Positions 1 to 5,998 of a stretch of 8,359 nt of DNA are shown here, in pieces. Each line of letters begins with the position of its first letter. The stretch's first letter is position 1. Under the pieces are notes generated by a model. That model was not told the DNA's origin. It searched no databases and saw only the letters and a list, made by a program, of their open reading frames with translations. Source of the DNA: Planctomycetota bacterium (lineage in GTDB: Bacteria; Planctomycetota; Planctomycetia; Pirellulales; UBA1268); contig JAQBZA010000117.1 of assembly GCA_027622795.1 (NCBI GenBank), positions 1 to 8,359 on the forward strand, read 5' to 3'. Both the position numbers and the translations under genes were made by a program.

Positions 1-33
1 TGGAGGTCACAGGTTCGAATCCTGTGCTGCCCA
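1..33 (+). tRNA. tRNA gene, 3' end only
   Basis: Only the 3' part is in the window. The T arm is clear: stem ACAGG (9-13) pairs with CCTGT (21-25) around the conserved TTCGAAT loop. The last seven acceptor-stem bases are GCTGCCC (26-32) and the discriminator is A33. CCA is not encoded, since C-T-G follows. The 5' half of the gene should therefore begin GGGCAGC. The anticodon is outside the window, so the amino acid cannot be assigned; the variable loop and T arm resemble those of Met or Thr tRNAs, but that is weak evidence. Confidence 0.9.
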
Positions 34-64
34 CTGGACGGTTTTCTGAAACCGGCGCGATCCT

Positions 65-113
65 CGACGAACCCGCGGTAACCTGAGTGGCTGCCGCGGG
101 TTTGGTCGTTTTT
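65..113 (+). terminator. Intrinsic terminator downstream of the tRNA
   Basis: AACCCGCGG (70-78) pairs perfectly with CCGCGGGTT (94-102). The stem continues, after a small bulge, with CGAC (65-68) against GTCG (105-108). Five T residues follow (109-113). A smaller hairpin, CGGTTT (39-44) with AAACCG (49-54) and a four-base loop, lies between the tRNA end and the terminator and may belong to the trailer removed in processing. Confidence 0.85.
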
Positions 114-119
114 CGGGAT

Positions 120-192
120 GCGGCCTCGGAGCGTGATGCAGGACGTGGAGGTGAACAAAGCACCTCAATCGGGCCCCGGAAAACGAGGCCGC
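120..192 (+). other. Nested inverted repeat ahead of the FMN reductase gene
   Basis: GCGGCCTCG (120-128) is an exact reverse complement of CGAGGCCGC (184-192). Inside it, GAGGTG (148-153) pairs with CACCTC (161-166) around a seven-base loop. The whole could fold into a 73-nt element with a 9-bp closing stem. It is separated from the GTG start at 264 by about 70 bases. I see no match to the FMN riboswitch or any other riboswitch I know. It could be a structured leader, a processing site or a small repeat element; the pairing is seen, the role is unknown. Confidence 0.45.
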
Positions 193-263
193 TTGCGTTC
201 ATTGTGCTACGATCCATCGTCCCGTGAGAGTTCGGTGGGTCCTGACTTCAGCGAGGCGGTATC

Positions 264-872
264 GTGAACATCACAATCGTGGTCGGCAGTCACCGAAAAG
301 ATAGCCAGTCCAGCCGAGTCGGGAAATACATCGCGGAAGACCTGGCCCATATCGATCCTGCCGTGACTGTTAACACCATTGACCTCGCAGAGAATCCTCT
401 GCCGTTGTGGGACGAGAGCGTTTGGAGGGGCGACAGCGAATACGCTGCTCTCTGGAAGCCCTACCGAGACACAATGCGGAAAGCCGATGGTTTTGTGATC
501 ATTGCGCCGGAATGGGCCGGGATGGTGCCCCCAGGCCTCAAAAACCTGCTGTTGTTCGCCGGCCCCCGCGAAGTCGGTCACAAGCCAGCACTCATCATCG
601 CCGTTTCAGCTTCGCGGGGAGGGAGTTATCCAGTGAACGAATTAAGAACGAGTGGCTACAAAAATAGTCGATTGCTCTACATCCCGGAACATGTTCTTGT
701 GCAGGACGTAGCCGATGTGCTGGTGGAAGAGAAGCCTGCCAGCGACCGCGATGCATGGCTCCGCCGACGCATCGAGTTCGCCGACCGTATTCTGTTGGAA
801 TATGCCAAGGCCCTTGCCCCAATCCGTTCACGTGGCCTGACCGAGCATGCCGATTTTCCCTACGGGATGTGA
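264..872 (+). CDS. NAD(P)H-dependent FMN reductase family protein
   Basis: This 202-residue protein has the flavodoxin-like fold of the NADPH-dependent FMN reductase family (FMN_red), cytoplasmic enzymes that use NAD(P)H to reduce FMN, quinones, azo compounds or chromate. The family marks are visible: a first beta strand (NITIVVGSH) leading into the phosphate-binding loop GSHRKDSQS (residues 8-16), the motif PEWAGMVPPGLKN (82-94) that corresponds to the usual PEYNGSxPGxLKN beside the flavin, and SASRGG (115-120), a third flavin-contacting loop. Length is normal for the family. The start is GTG, chosen because GAGG (253-256) lies seven bases upstream and the first strand begins immediately. 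No signal peptide. It stands alone between the tRNA and an opposing gene, so its substrate cannot be inferred from neighbours. Family assignment is sound; the physiological substrate is unknown. Confidence 0.9.
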   Translation: MNITIVVGSHRKDSQSSRVGKYIAEDLAHIDPAVTVNTIDLAENPLPLWDESVWRGDSEYAALWKPYRDTMRKADGFVIIAPEWAGMVPPGLKNLLLFAGPREVGHKPALIIAVSASRGGSYPVNELRTSGYKNSRLLYIPEHVLVQDVADVLVEEKPASDRDAWLRRRIEFADRILLEYAKALAPIRSRGLTEHADFPYGM

Positions 873-1103
873 CGCGACTCTTGGAGTTGTCGGACGTCGA
901 TCGGACCGTGCCGCCGCATTGGATGAAATCTTTCTGGGCCGGCCCGACCTTGGTGATGGGTCGGTGAGTTCCTGCGAGAAATCCATTGCTTGCTGGAGGT
1001 TCCCTGCCGAGATATGGGTTGTCGGACCGGTCTGTTGATGGCGCTCCTCGAGCATTCGCCGACCCTCTCGCCTACCTTTTTCAGGTTGGCGCATTGTTGC
1101 TAC

Positions 1104-1128
1104 AGCCCTGCGCGGAAGCGCGCTGGCT
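1104..1128 (-). terminator. Possible hairpin at the end of the CxxC-repeat gene
   Basis: GCGCG (1110-1114) pairs with CGCGC (1119-1123), and beyond a small internal loop AGCC (1104-1107) pairs with GGCT (1125-1128). It sits directly at the stop codon of the minus-strand gene. There is no T tract after it in the direction of transcription, so an intrinsic terminator role is only a guess. The rest of the spacer back to the FMN reductase stop (873-1103) shows no convincing gene; its only marked feature is the palindrome GGGCCGGCCC at 936-945. Confidence 0.25.
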
Positions 1129-1478
1129 CAGTACTTGTTGTTGCAGCTGTTGCAAATTCTGGGAACCTGATTTGCCCCAAATGAGTTGCAGAGAATGCAA
1201 CGATTGCTGAATTTGTTGTTACAACTAGTGCAAATTCGCGGCACCTGACTGGCACCAAACGAATTGCAGAGGATGCACTTGCTGCGAAACTTGTTATCGC
1301 AACTGGTGCAGATTCGTGGCACATGATTCGCCCCAAACGAACTACACAAAATGCACTTGTTCCCGACAAGCACCGGCGCCGGTGCGGCGATGCTGGTGGT
1401 TTGGACTGAAGCCCACAGTAGGCCCAGAAGCATTGCGGCACCGAACCCCAGGCGAATAGTCCAGGTTTGATAAAGCAT
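1128..1478 (-). CDS. Exported protein with three tandem CxxC-x11-CxxC repeats
   Basis: This is a 116-residue protein that I cannot assign to a named family. Residues 1 to about 32 look like a signal peptide or membrane anchor: R9, then a hydrophobic stretch (about 10-25), then TSIAAPAP with a plausible cleavage after A31 or A32. The rest is three units of 26, 26 and 24 residues starting at K41, K67 and R93, each of the form [KR]CILC-[NS]SFGA-x-x-VPRIC-x-SC-x-NK. The cysteine pairs are C42/C45, C57/C60, C68/C71, C83/C86, C94/C97 and C109/C112: CxxC-x11-CxxC with seven residues between units. None is followed by His, so they are not CxxCH haem sites. Four cysteines per unit suggest one zinc ribbon or iron-type metal site per unit, or disulfides if exported; this is inference. 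The ATG is preceded by AGGGAG (1485-1490), six bases away. It is divergent from the SGNH hydrolase gene. Confidence 0.85.
   Translation of the reverse strand: MLYQTWTIRLGFGAAMLLGLLWASVQTTSIAAPAPVLVGNKCILCSSFGANHVPRICTSCDNKFRSKCILCNSFGASQVPRICTSCNNKFSNRCILCNSFGANQVPRICNSCNNKY
1131..1358 (-). repeat. Three tandem 78-bp coding repeats
   Basis: The units lie at 1281-1358 (first), 1203-1280 (second) and 1131-1202 (third, six bases shorter because the protein ends). Units 1 and 2 share 9 identical codons and 11 synonymous changes, with 6 amino-acid changes out of 26. Units 2 and 3 share 9 identical codons and 11 synonymous changes, with 4 amino-acid changes out of 24. Old duplication followed by purifying selection explains this better than recent slippage, and it confirms the coding strand and frame. 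Confidence 0.9.
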
Positions 1479-1484
1479 CAGTGT

Positions 1485-1490
1485 CTCCCT
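1485..1490 (-). promoter_or_regulatory. Ribosome binding site of the CxxC-repeat gene
   Basis: On the minus strand this reads AGGGAG, six bases before the ATG at 1478. It supports that start over any internal one and supports real translation of this small gene. Confidence 0.7.
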
Positions 1491-1519
1491 GCAACGATTT
1501 GAACGACGGTAAACACACC

Positions 1520-1626
1520 CGATCCGTGGGATCGATCAATCACTTTATTCGTTCGCGACACGGCGCTGCAACCCAGAGGGGGGGCATGCGGAATGCCCAG
1601 ATCGTTGCACGCCACCGCGTGCAACG
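1520..1626. promoter_or_regulatory. Divergent spacer with three inverted repeats
   Basis: The 203-bp spacer between the minus-strand CxxC-repeat gene and the plus-strand SGNH hydrolase must hold the start signals of both. Three inverted repeats are seen: CGATCC-GTG-GGATCG (1520-1534), GGGCAT with ATGCCC (1582-1587 and 1593-1598), and a perfect 10-bp stem CGTTGCACGC with GCGTGCAACG (1603-1612 and 1617-1626) around a four-base loop. The short 6-3-6 repeat is the most operator-like; the last is the strongest hairpin but has no T tract on either strand. I could not pick convincing -35/-10 pairs. Confidence 0.4.
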
Positions 1627-1665
1627 CCCCCATCAAGCAGCCGCGGCGTGAATTATCTATGCCTC

Positions 1666-1671
1666 AAGGAG
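1666..1671 (+). promoter_or_regulatory. Ribosome binding site of the SGNH hydrolase gene
   Basis: AAGGAG, ten bases before the ATG at 1682. It fixes the start just ahead of the signal peptide. Confidence 0.7.
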
Positions 1672-1681
1672 AATTCCCCTG

Positions 1682-2443
1682 ATGCATCTCCCCCTGCGTG
1701 TCGTCTGCGTGCTGGCTTTCGGAGTTCTTTGTGCTCCTTCTGGCTTTGGTCAGGCCGTGGCGACCAAGCCGGCTCCAAAACCGCAGAGCGCGGCCGATTC
1801 CAAGGCATCGGTGACACCCGTACCGCGGGATGCGAAGTGGATGGCACGGCATGGGCTGATCAACTCCCGAGCTGTTCCGGGGACTGTAGACGTGATTTTC
1901 CTTGGCGACTCGATCACCCAGGGTTGGGAAGGAGCGGGCAAGGAGGCATGGGCGACCCATTTCGCGGCCCTCAAGCCGATGAACGCAGGCATTGGAGGTG
2001 ATCGCACACAGCATGTCCTTTGGAGGCTCGACAACGGAAATGTTGACGGGATCACACCCAAGGTCGCCGTGCTCATGATTGGGACGAACAATTCCGGCAC
2101 GGACACGTCCGAACAGATCGCCGCTGGGATCCGGGCGATCGTGGCCAAGTTGCGGGAAAAACTCCCCGCCACGAAGGTTCTGGTTCTCGGCATCTTTCCC
2201 CGCGGGGCCGGTCCTGACGACACGAGGCGGCTGGTGAACGTCGGTGCGAATGAACTCGTCAAGAGCATTGACGACGGAAAGAGCGTCTTCTACCTCGACA
2301 TCGGCCCGAAGTTCCTCACTGCTGACGGAGTCCTTGAGAAGCGGATCATGCCCGATCTACTTCACCTCAGCCCCGAGGGCTATGAAATCTGGGCGACGGC
2401 CATCCGGCCGAAGCTTGATGAACTCCTCCGAACTCCTCATTGA
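1682..2443 (+). CDS. Secreted SGNH/GDSL-type hydrolase (PAF-acetylhydrolase-like)
   Basis: A 253-residue exported esterase of the SGNH hydrolase superfamily. Residues 1-25 form a signal peptide (hydrophobic core about 6-17, probable cleavage after GQA), followed by a Lys/Pro/Ala-rich linker to about residue 48. The conserved blocks are present and in order: FLGDSIT (73-79) with nucleophile S77; NAGIGGDRT (101-109) with the oxyanion-hole glycine; IGTNN (133-137) with N136; and DLLHLSPEGY (225-234), where D225 and H228 complete the catalytic triad. The spacing GxGGDRT...RL and GTNN is that of the PAF-acetylhydrolase Ib/rhamnogalacturonan-esterase-like group, so deacetylation of a polysaccharide or lipid outside the cytoplasm is likely. 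The substrate cannot be told from sequence. It is divergent from the CxxC-repeat gene and converges on the rhodanese gene. All catalytic residues are intact. Confidence 0.93.
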   Translation: MHLPLRVVCVLAFGVLCAPSGFGQAVATKPAPKPQSAADSKASVTPVPRDAKWMARHGLINSRAVPGTVDVIFLGDSITQGWEGAGKEAWATHFAALKPMNAGIGGDRTQHVLWRLDNGNVDGITPKVAVLMIGTNNSGTDTSEQIAAGIRAIVAKLREKLPATKVLVLGIFPRGAGPDDTRRLVNVGANELVKSIDDGKSVFYLDIGPKFLTADGVLEKRIMPDLLHLSPEGYEIWATAIRPKLDELLRTPH

Positions 2444-2510
2444 GTGACAGGCTTGCGGGAGTGTGTGGAGCCCGACGCCTGGCACACAAGCGCGTGGCAG
2501 GACCATGGGT

Positions 2511-2849
2511 TCAGTACCGCGGCGTGGACCTGTCGATTTCTGTCGACCAGGCGTCGATACCGCCGGTCATGGTTTGTGCACCGTTGAATCCCTGTGCCCG
2601 CAGCCAGCGAGTCACGCGAAGGCTGCGGACACCATGATGACAGTGGACAACGACCCGCTGGTCGCGGTGAAGGGCGAGAAGATCAAGCCGTGAGGCTACG
2701 TCAGCCATCGGCATGAGTAGAGCCCCTGGAATGTTGGCGATGGCGTGTTCATCGGGTTCGCGGCAATCGAGAAGGAGAAAGGCTGCTCCGGCGTCGCGGA
2801 GCCCTTTCACGGCTTGGACATCGATCTCAAGAGGGAGTTCGGAAATCAT
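2511..2849 (-). CDS. Single-domain rhodanese-like protein
   Basis: A 112-residue cytoplasmic protein made of one rhodanese domain, the fold that carries sulfur as a cysteine persulfide, as in thiosulfate sulfurtransferases of the GlpE/PspE type. Visible marks: LLLDCREPDEH (25-35) with the usual DxRE start, the IPGALLMPM segment (40-48), and the active-site loop CHHGVRS (70-76) with nucleophile C70 and loop-closing R75, then the GFxGAxxMxGGIDAW ending (87-101) typical of the family. The six-residue loop fits a sulfurtransferase rather than a Cdc25-type phosphatase, which has seven. No signal peptide is seen. The ATG at 2849 gives a complete domain but lacks a clear Shine-Dalgarno sequence. It converges on the SGNH hydrolase gene with a 67-bp gap and is divergent from the DUF1559 gene, so it is probably transcribed alone. 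Confidence 0.9.
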   Translation of the reverse strand: MISELPLEIDVQAVKGLRDAGAAFLLLDCREPDEHAIANIPGALLMPMADVASRLDLLALHRDQRVVVHCHHGVRSLRVTRWLRAQGFNGAQTMTGGIDAWSTEIDRSTPRY

Positions 2850-3058
2850 CGCCTGATCGTAGTCGCCAGCACTGTCGGCACCAGTCTGGCCCCGTCGCGG
2901 GCTTTTTGGCGGGGTTCCAGATGGCCTTCAAGCCCACATTGACGAGGCCCCAACGAAGCCAATAGGATTTTGCTTGAGGGGAAATTTTTTCCAGCCAATT
3001 ATCATTCCCAATGCTGGGAACCAATTTCATCCGTCCCACTTGTTCAGAAAGGGAGCAC
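2850..3058. other. Spacer between rhodanese and DUF1559 genes
   Basis: This 209-bp spacer separates two divergent genes. CCCG-TCG-CGGG followed by C and five T (2891-2907) looks like a small plus-strand terminator, but no plus-strand gene ends nearby, so I do not call it. TTCCCA (3005-3010) and TGGGAA (3015-3020) form a perfect 6-bp hairpin 38 bases before the DUF1559 start and could lie in its leader. An A/T-rich patch surrounds 2966-3004, the likeliest place for a promoter, but no clear -35/-10 pair is seen. Confidence 0.3.
3048..3055 (+). promoter_or_regulatory. Ribosome binding site of the DUF1559 gene
   Basis: AAAGGGAG just ahead of the ATG at 3059. It decides the start: it places the prepilin leader at the N-terminus, which neither frame's longer open extension upstream would do. 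Confidence 0.65.
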
Positions 3059-4107
3059 ATGTTGAAAACACAGCGTCGAGGATCGTTGTCGGGCTTTACG
3101 CTTGTCGAACTCTTGGTGGTCATCGCGATCATCGGGGTGCTCATCGGTTTGCTCCTTCCGGCCGTCAGGCTGCCAGAGAGTCAGCAAGACGAGCCTCATG
3201 CTCCAACAATCTCAAGCAACTTGGGCTTGCCGCCCACGGCTTTTTGGATGCCAACAAGACGTTCCCTGCTTGGATGGTCGGCCCTAAAGCCGGAGTGACA
3301 TGGCAGAACTGGGAGAATACGAACGGTCACTACCTGCTCCTTCCCTTCATGGAGGAAAGTGCGCTCTTCAACCAGATGACAGACGCTCTTGATGATGCAA
3401 GTTGTGGAACTCTCTACTCACTTTCCCAACGCCGGATCAGCGCGTTCGATTGCCCGACTGATCTGCCATTCGGGAATCCTGCTCAAGGCCCTTCAAACTA
3501 TGGGTTTTCGACGGGGAGTTCGATGCACACTGGCGCGGCCTCAATCACAAGTGCCAATGGCTTCACGCACCGGAGCACAACTGGTGGCAACAATCCCCGC
3601 ACGGCGACCCAACAGTATCATCCAGGGTTCGGGTCGGAGGAGTTTGTTGATGGGCTGTCAAAGACAATCATGGCCTCGGAAATTCTTGCCGGTGACAACA
3701 CTGGGTCTGCTTCCTTCCCAAGAAATTACAAGCGTGGTCTCACTCTGTCGGTAGCCGATCGAAACTTCCCGACAGCGGCTGAGTTAAGTTCACTCGGACC
3801 GACGATCTCGGGAAGCGGTGAATGGCGGGGCAACAACGGCAATCAGTGGGGCTGGCCCGGTCACGGGAACTCTCTGATCAATTGCGCAGCCCCGCCGAAC
3901 TGGCCGTTTCCTTCAGGGGGTGAAGGTACGCCAGGTATGGCGTTTGACGGTGGGTGGGGCTTCTTTCCCCCGCGGAGTCGGCATCAGGGTGGCGTGAATG
4001 CCGTCTTTTCCGATGGCGCCATCGCCTTTATCAACGACACCGTGGCGCTGGTGGCGTTTCAACGTCTCGGGAATCGGAGAGACGGTCAGGTTGCCAACTG
4101 GCCCTGA
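3059..4107 (+). pseudogene. DUF1559 prepilin-leader protein, broken by a single-base frameshift
   Basis: DUF1559 proteins are surface or periplasmic proteins greatly multiplied in planctomycetes, with a type II/IV pseudopilin leader. Here the leader starts at 3059 and reads MLKTQRRGSLSGFTLVELLV, with the prepilin peptidase site G12-F13 and E17 at position +5, then a hydrophobic helix ending LLLPAV (residue 36). In every relative I know this continues QAARESARR. Here that continuation (RQAARESARRASCSNNLKQL) is in the next frame: the DNA reads GTC-AGG where GTC-CAG-G is expected, so one C is missing at about 3166. With it restored the protein would be 349 residues and end in the family signature HQGGVNAVFSDGAIAFI (309-325). 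Uncorrected translation stops at 3298 after 79 residues. The body is otherwise open to 4107 with no other damage, so the lesion is recent or a sequence error. Confidence 0.85.
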
Positions 4108-4151
4108 TCGCTTGCGAAGCATTGGTACTCGAATCGAAAAGGGCTTGATCC

Positions 4152-4481
4152 ATGTCTTGCTGGCATTCTGATCGCGTGCGGATTGTAGCTGTGTCACTCG
4201 TGTGCGCCGTCGGCTTGGGCTGCAGTCCTGGCGTGGTGCAGGATCAAAAACTCCAAGCGAATGCCCCCGACCCGATTGCCGATGCGAGAAGTCTGCTGCA
4301 AAGTTACAGTGAAAATCCTGTGGTCGGGAGTGAGGCTTCCGAGTTTGGCGACCTGATCGCAAAAGTCACTGCTGTCGATCCAGGTAAAGGCGCGGCCCTG
4401 AAGGCTTTTTTGGACGGCGTGACAAAGACAGGGAAAGTCAATCGTTCAGAAACGAAAAAACTTCTCGCCGACTTTGAGTAG
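4152..4481 (+). CDS. Small lipoprotein downstream of the DUF1559 gene
   Basis: A 109-residue protein with a lipoprotein signal: R8 and R10, hydrophobic stretch IVAVSLVCAVGLG (11-23), and lipobox G-L-G-C with C24 as the lipidated residue. The mature part is small, Ala/Lys/Glu/Asp-rich and probably helical, with the segment EFGDLIAKVTAVDPGKGAAL and a C-terminal ETKKLLADFE. No enzymatic motif is seen. The start is supported by AAAAGGG (4137-4143), eight bases upstream. It begins 44 bp after the DUF1559 stop, with no terminator between, so the two are probably co-transcribed. Short lipoproteins right after DUF1559 genes are common in planctomycetes, which suggests they act together at the cell surface, but that role is inference. 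It converges on the DUF1552 gene. Confidence 0.85.
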   Translation: MSCWHSDRVRIVAVSLVCAVGLGCSPGVVQDQKLQANAPDPIADARSLLQSYSENPVVGSEASEFGDLIAKVTAVDPGKGAALKAFLDGVTKTGKVNRSETKKLLADFE

Positions 4482-4508
4482 GGTGGCCCTCGCGTTCGCC
4501 GTCCCGAA

Positions 4509-5843
4509 TCACACGCCCTCAAGATGCCCCGTGCTGTCCCCGAGACGTTCCGTGTGGACCCCGAGCCGGTCGAGAAGGGTGAGATAGAGATTCGTCATCG
4601 GCGTCTTGGCCGCCACGCGGATGTGCCGGCCTGGCTGCAAGGAGCCGCCACCGCCGCCTGCCAGGAGGATCGGTAAATCATCATGGTTGTGGCGGTTGCC
4701 GTCACCAATTCCACTGCCATACACGATCATGGAGTGGTCGAGCAACGTGCCCTCTCCTTCTCGAACAGCTGCAAGCGCATCGAGAAAGTAGGCCAACTGC
4801 GTCACATGGAACCGGTTGATTCGCCGGATTTTCTCTTGTTTGGCAGGATCGTTGCCATGGTGAGAAAGATTGTGGTGCCCCTCGGGCACGTCCATGAATG
4901 CGTAGCTTCGATTGCTTCCCTCGTTCGCAAAGACGAATGTGGCCACTCGTGTGGTGTCCGTGCGCCAAGCGAGTGCAAGCACATCGGCCAGCAATCGCAG
5001 ATGTGCTTCGTAGTCGGAGGGGACGCCCTCAGGGCATTCAAAGCCCAGTGATGCGGGGTCGTGTGACTTGCCCGCATTCTCGATCCGCCGTTCGGTTTCC
5101 CGAACCGCGGTGAAGTATTCATCGAGTTTGCGACGGTCAGCCCCGCCAAGCCGTCCCTCAAGTCGCTGGGCGTCTTCCGCAACGAAGTCGAGGATGCTCT
5201 TGTGGGCCACCCGTCGAGCCACCCGCTGCGCCTCAGTTTCACCGGGTCGGCCGTCGGAAAAAAGCCGCTCGAAGATAAGTCGCGGATTGTTTTCCTTGGG
5301 GACTGGCTGCGTTTCACTCTTCCAGGCGATGTTGGCAGAATAGGCACAACTGTAGCCGGAATCGCAGTTGCCCGATTGCCCACCAGCATCAGCGCCAATT
5401 TCAAGTGAGGGAAAGCGGGTCTGCCGACCGAGATGCGCGGCGGCGAGTTGGTCGACGGAGATGCCCGCGCGGATGTCAGCCCCAAACGTTTTCTTGGCCT
5501 GGGTCCCGGTGAGGAAAGTCGTCAGGGCGCGCGCGTGATCACCGCCACCGTCGCCATTGGCGTTGGCCTTCAAATGGGCAAGGCCACTGATGATCGTCAA
5601 GCGGTCGCGGTGCGCAGCGAGCGGTTGCAAAATCCATGGCAGGTCAAATGCCGAACCTTCACTGGTCGGTGTCCAGTCGGGCATGTGCTTACCGTTCGGC
5701 ACATACAGAAAGCCGATTCGGACTGGGGGAGTCTCCACGGCCGCTGCAGCGCCACGGCTGGGAGCCATGGCCTCCAAAAGCGGCAAGGACACCGCCGTGC
5801 CGAGACCCCGGAGAACTGTCCGCCGCGAGAGCATCCTACCCAC
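4509..5843 (-). CDS. DUF1552 family protein with Tat signal
   Basis: A 444-residue DUF1552 protein, a family known mainly from planctomycetes and related bacteria, with no firmly established biochemical role. The N-terminus carries a twin-arginine signal, SRRTVLRGLG (6-15), then a hydrophobic stretch and AAAAVE (32-37), so it is probably exported folded. Family features include FLYVPNGKHMPDW (45-57), a His/Gly segment NGDGGGDHARALTTFLTG (96-113), FANEGSNRSY (305-314), GHHNLSHHGND (322-332) and YGSGIGDGNRHNHDDLP (375-391), followed by a glycine run (396-400). The many His, Asp and Asn residues suggest a metal site; the family is related to DUF1501 and the alkaline-phosphatase-like fold, but activity is unproven. 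The GTG start at 5843 is preferred over ATG at 5834 because of the strong Shine-Dalgarno sequence. It lies 155 bp downstream of the DUF1592 gene on the same strand; such pairs recur in this phylum. Confidence 0.93.
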   Translation of the reverse strand: MGRMLSRRTVLRGLGTAVSLPLLEAMAPSRGAAAAVETPPVRIGFLYVPNGKHMPDWTPTSEGSAFDLPWILQPLAAHRDRLTIISGLAHLKANANGDGGGDHARALTTFLTGTQAKKTFGADIRAGISVDQLAAAHLGRQTRFPSLEIGADAGGQSGNCDSGYSCAYSANIAWKSETQPVPKENNPRLIFERLFSDGRPGETEAQRVARRVAHKSILDFVAEDAQRLEGRLGGADRRKLDEYFTAVRETERRIENAGKSHDPASLGFECPEGVPSDYEAHLRLLADVLALAWRTDTTRVATFVFANEGSNRSYAFMDVPEGHHNLSHHGNDPAKQEKIRRINRFHVTQLAYFLDALAAVREGEGTLLDHSMIVYGSGIGDGNRHNHDDLPILLAGGGGGSLQPGRHIRVAAKTPMTNLYLTLLDRLGVHTERLGDSTGHLEGV

Positions 5844-5998
5844 GACATCACCTCCTCGTTCCGGATGAAGTAGCCGAATCGCTTGTGCCGATCAAACTGA
5901 TTGAGTCTGTAACTAGTATCCACTCGATTTTAGATTGTGCAGCCCCCGATCCCACGGGAAACGGCTGCTATTGTGGACCGCCGACAGTCGATCTTTGT
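5844..5998 (-). promoter_or_regulatory. Gap between the DUF1592-type and DUF1552 genes
   Basis: The 155-bp gap is longer than expected in a tight operon. It contains the DUF1552 Shine-Dalgarno site and an A/T-richer patch (about 5900-5945) that could hold a second promoter. No confident -35/-10 pair and no terminator hairpin with a T tract are seen, so read-through from the upstream gene remains likely. Confidence 0.3.
5847..5856 (-). promoter_or_regulatory. Near-perfect Shine-Dalgarno sequence of the DUF1552 gene
   Basis: On the minus strand this reads AGGAGGTGAT, fully complementary to the usual 16S rRNA 3' end. The AGGAGG core is seven bases from the GTG at 5843 but sixteen from the ATG at 5834, so it decides for GTG. 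It is the strongest binding site in the window and allows independent translation of this gene despite the 155-bp gap from the upstream gene. Confidence 0.85.

Noticed and set aside
1..33. tRNA 3' end as an attachment site of an integrated element.
   Set aside because: I found no second copy of the tRNA 3' end in the window and no integrase or mobile gene beside it.
828..1094. Minus-strand open frame of 88 codons overlapping the end of the FMN reductase gene.
   Set aside because: Its composition is rich in Arg/Gln/Thr with no domain, it overlaps a confident gene, and nothing suggests translation.
1128..1478. CxxC pairs of the repeat protein read as c-type haem sites.
   Set aside because: None of the six pairs is followed by histidine, which the CxxCH haem attachment motif requires.
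2891..2907. Small hairpin plus five T residues, resembling a plus-strand terminator.
   Set aside because: The stem is only four to five base pairs and no plus-strand gene ends nearby; the closest, the SGNH hydrolase, stops about 450 bases earlier with an opposing gene between.
2827..3144. Minus-strand open frame of 105 codons overlapping the rhodanese and DUF1559 starts.
   Set aside because: It overlaps both real genes in other frames and shows no family features.
3160..3170. Programmed ribosomal frameshift in the DUF1559 gene.
   Set aside because: There is no slippery run, no evident downstream stimulator, and the family is normally encoded in one frame; a lost base is simpler.
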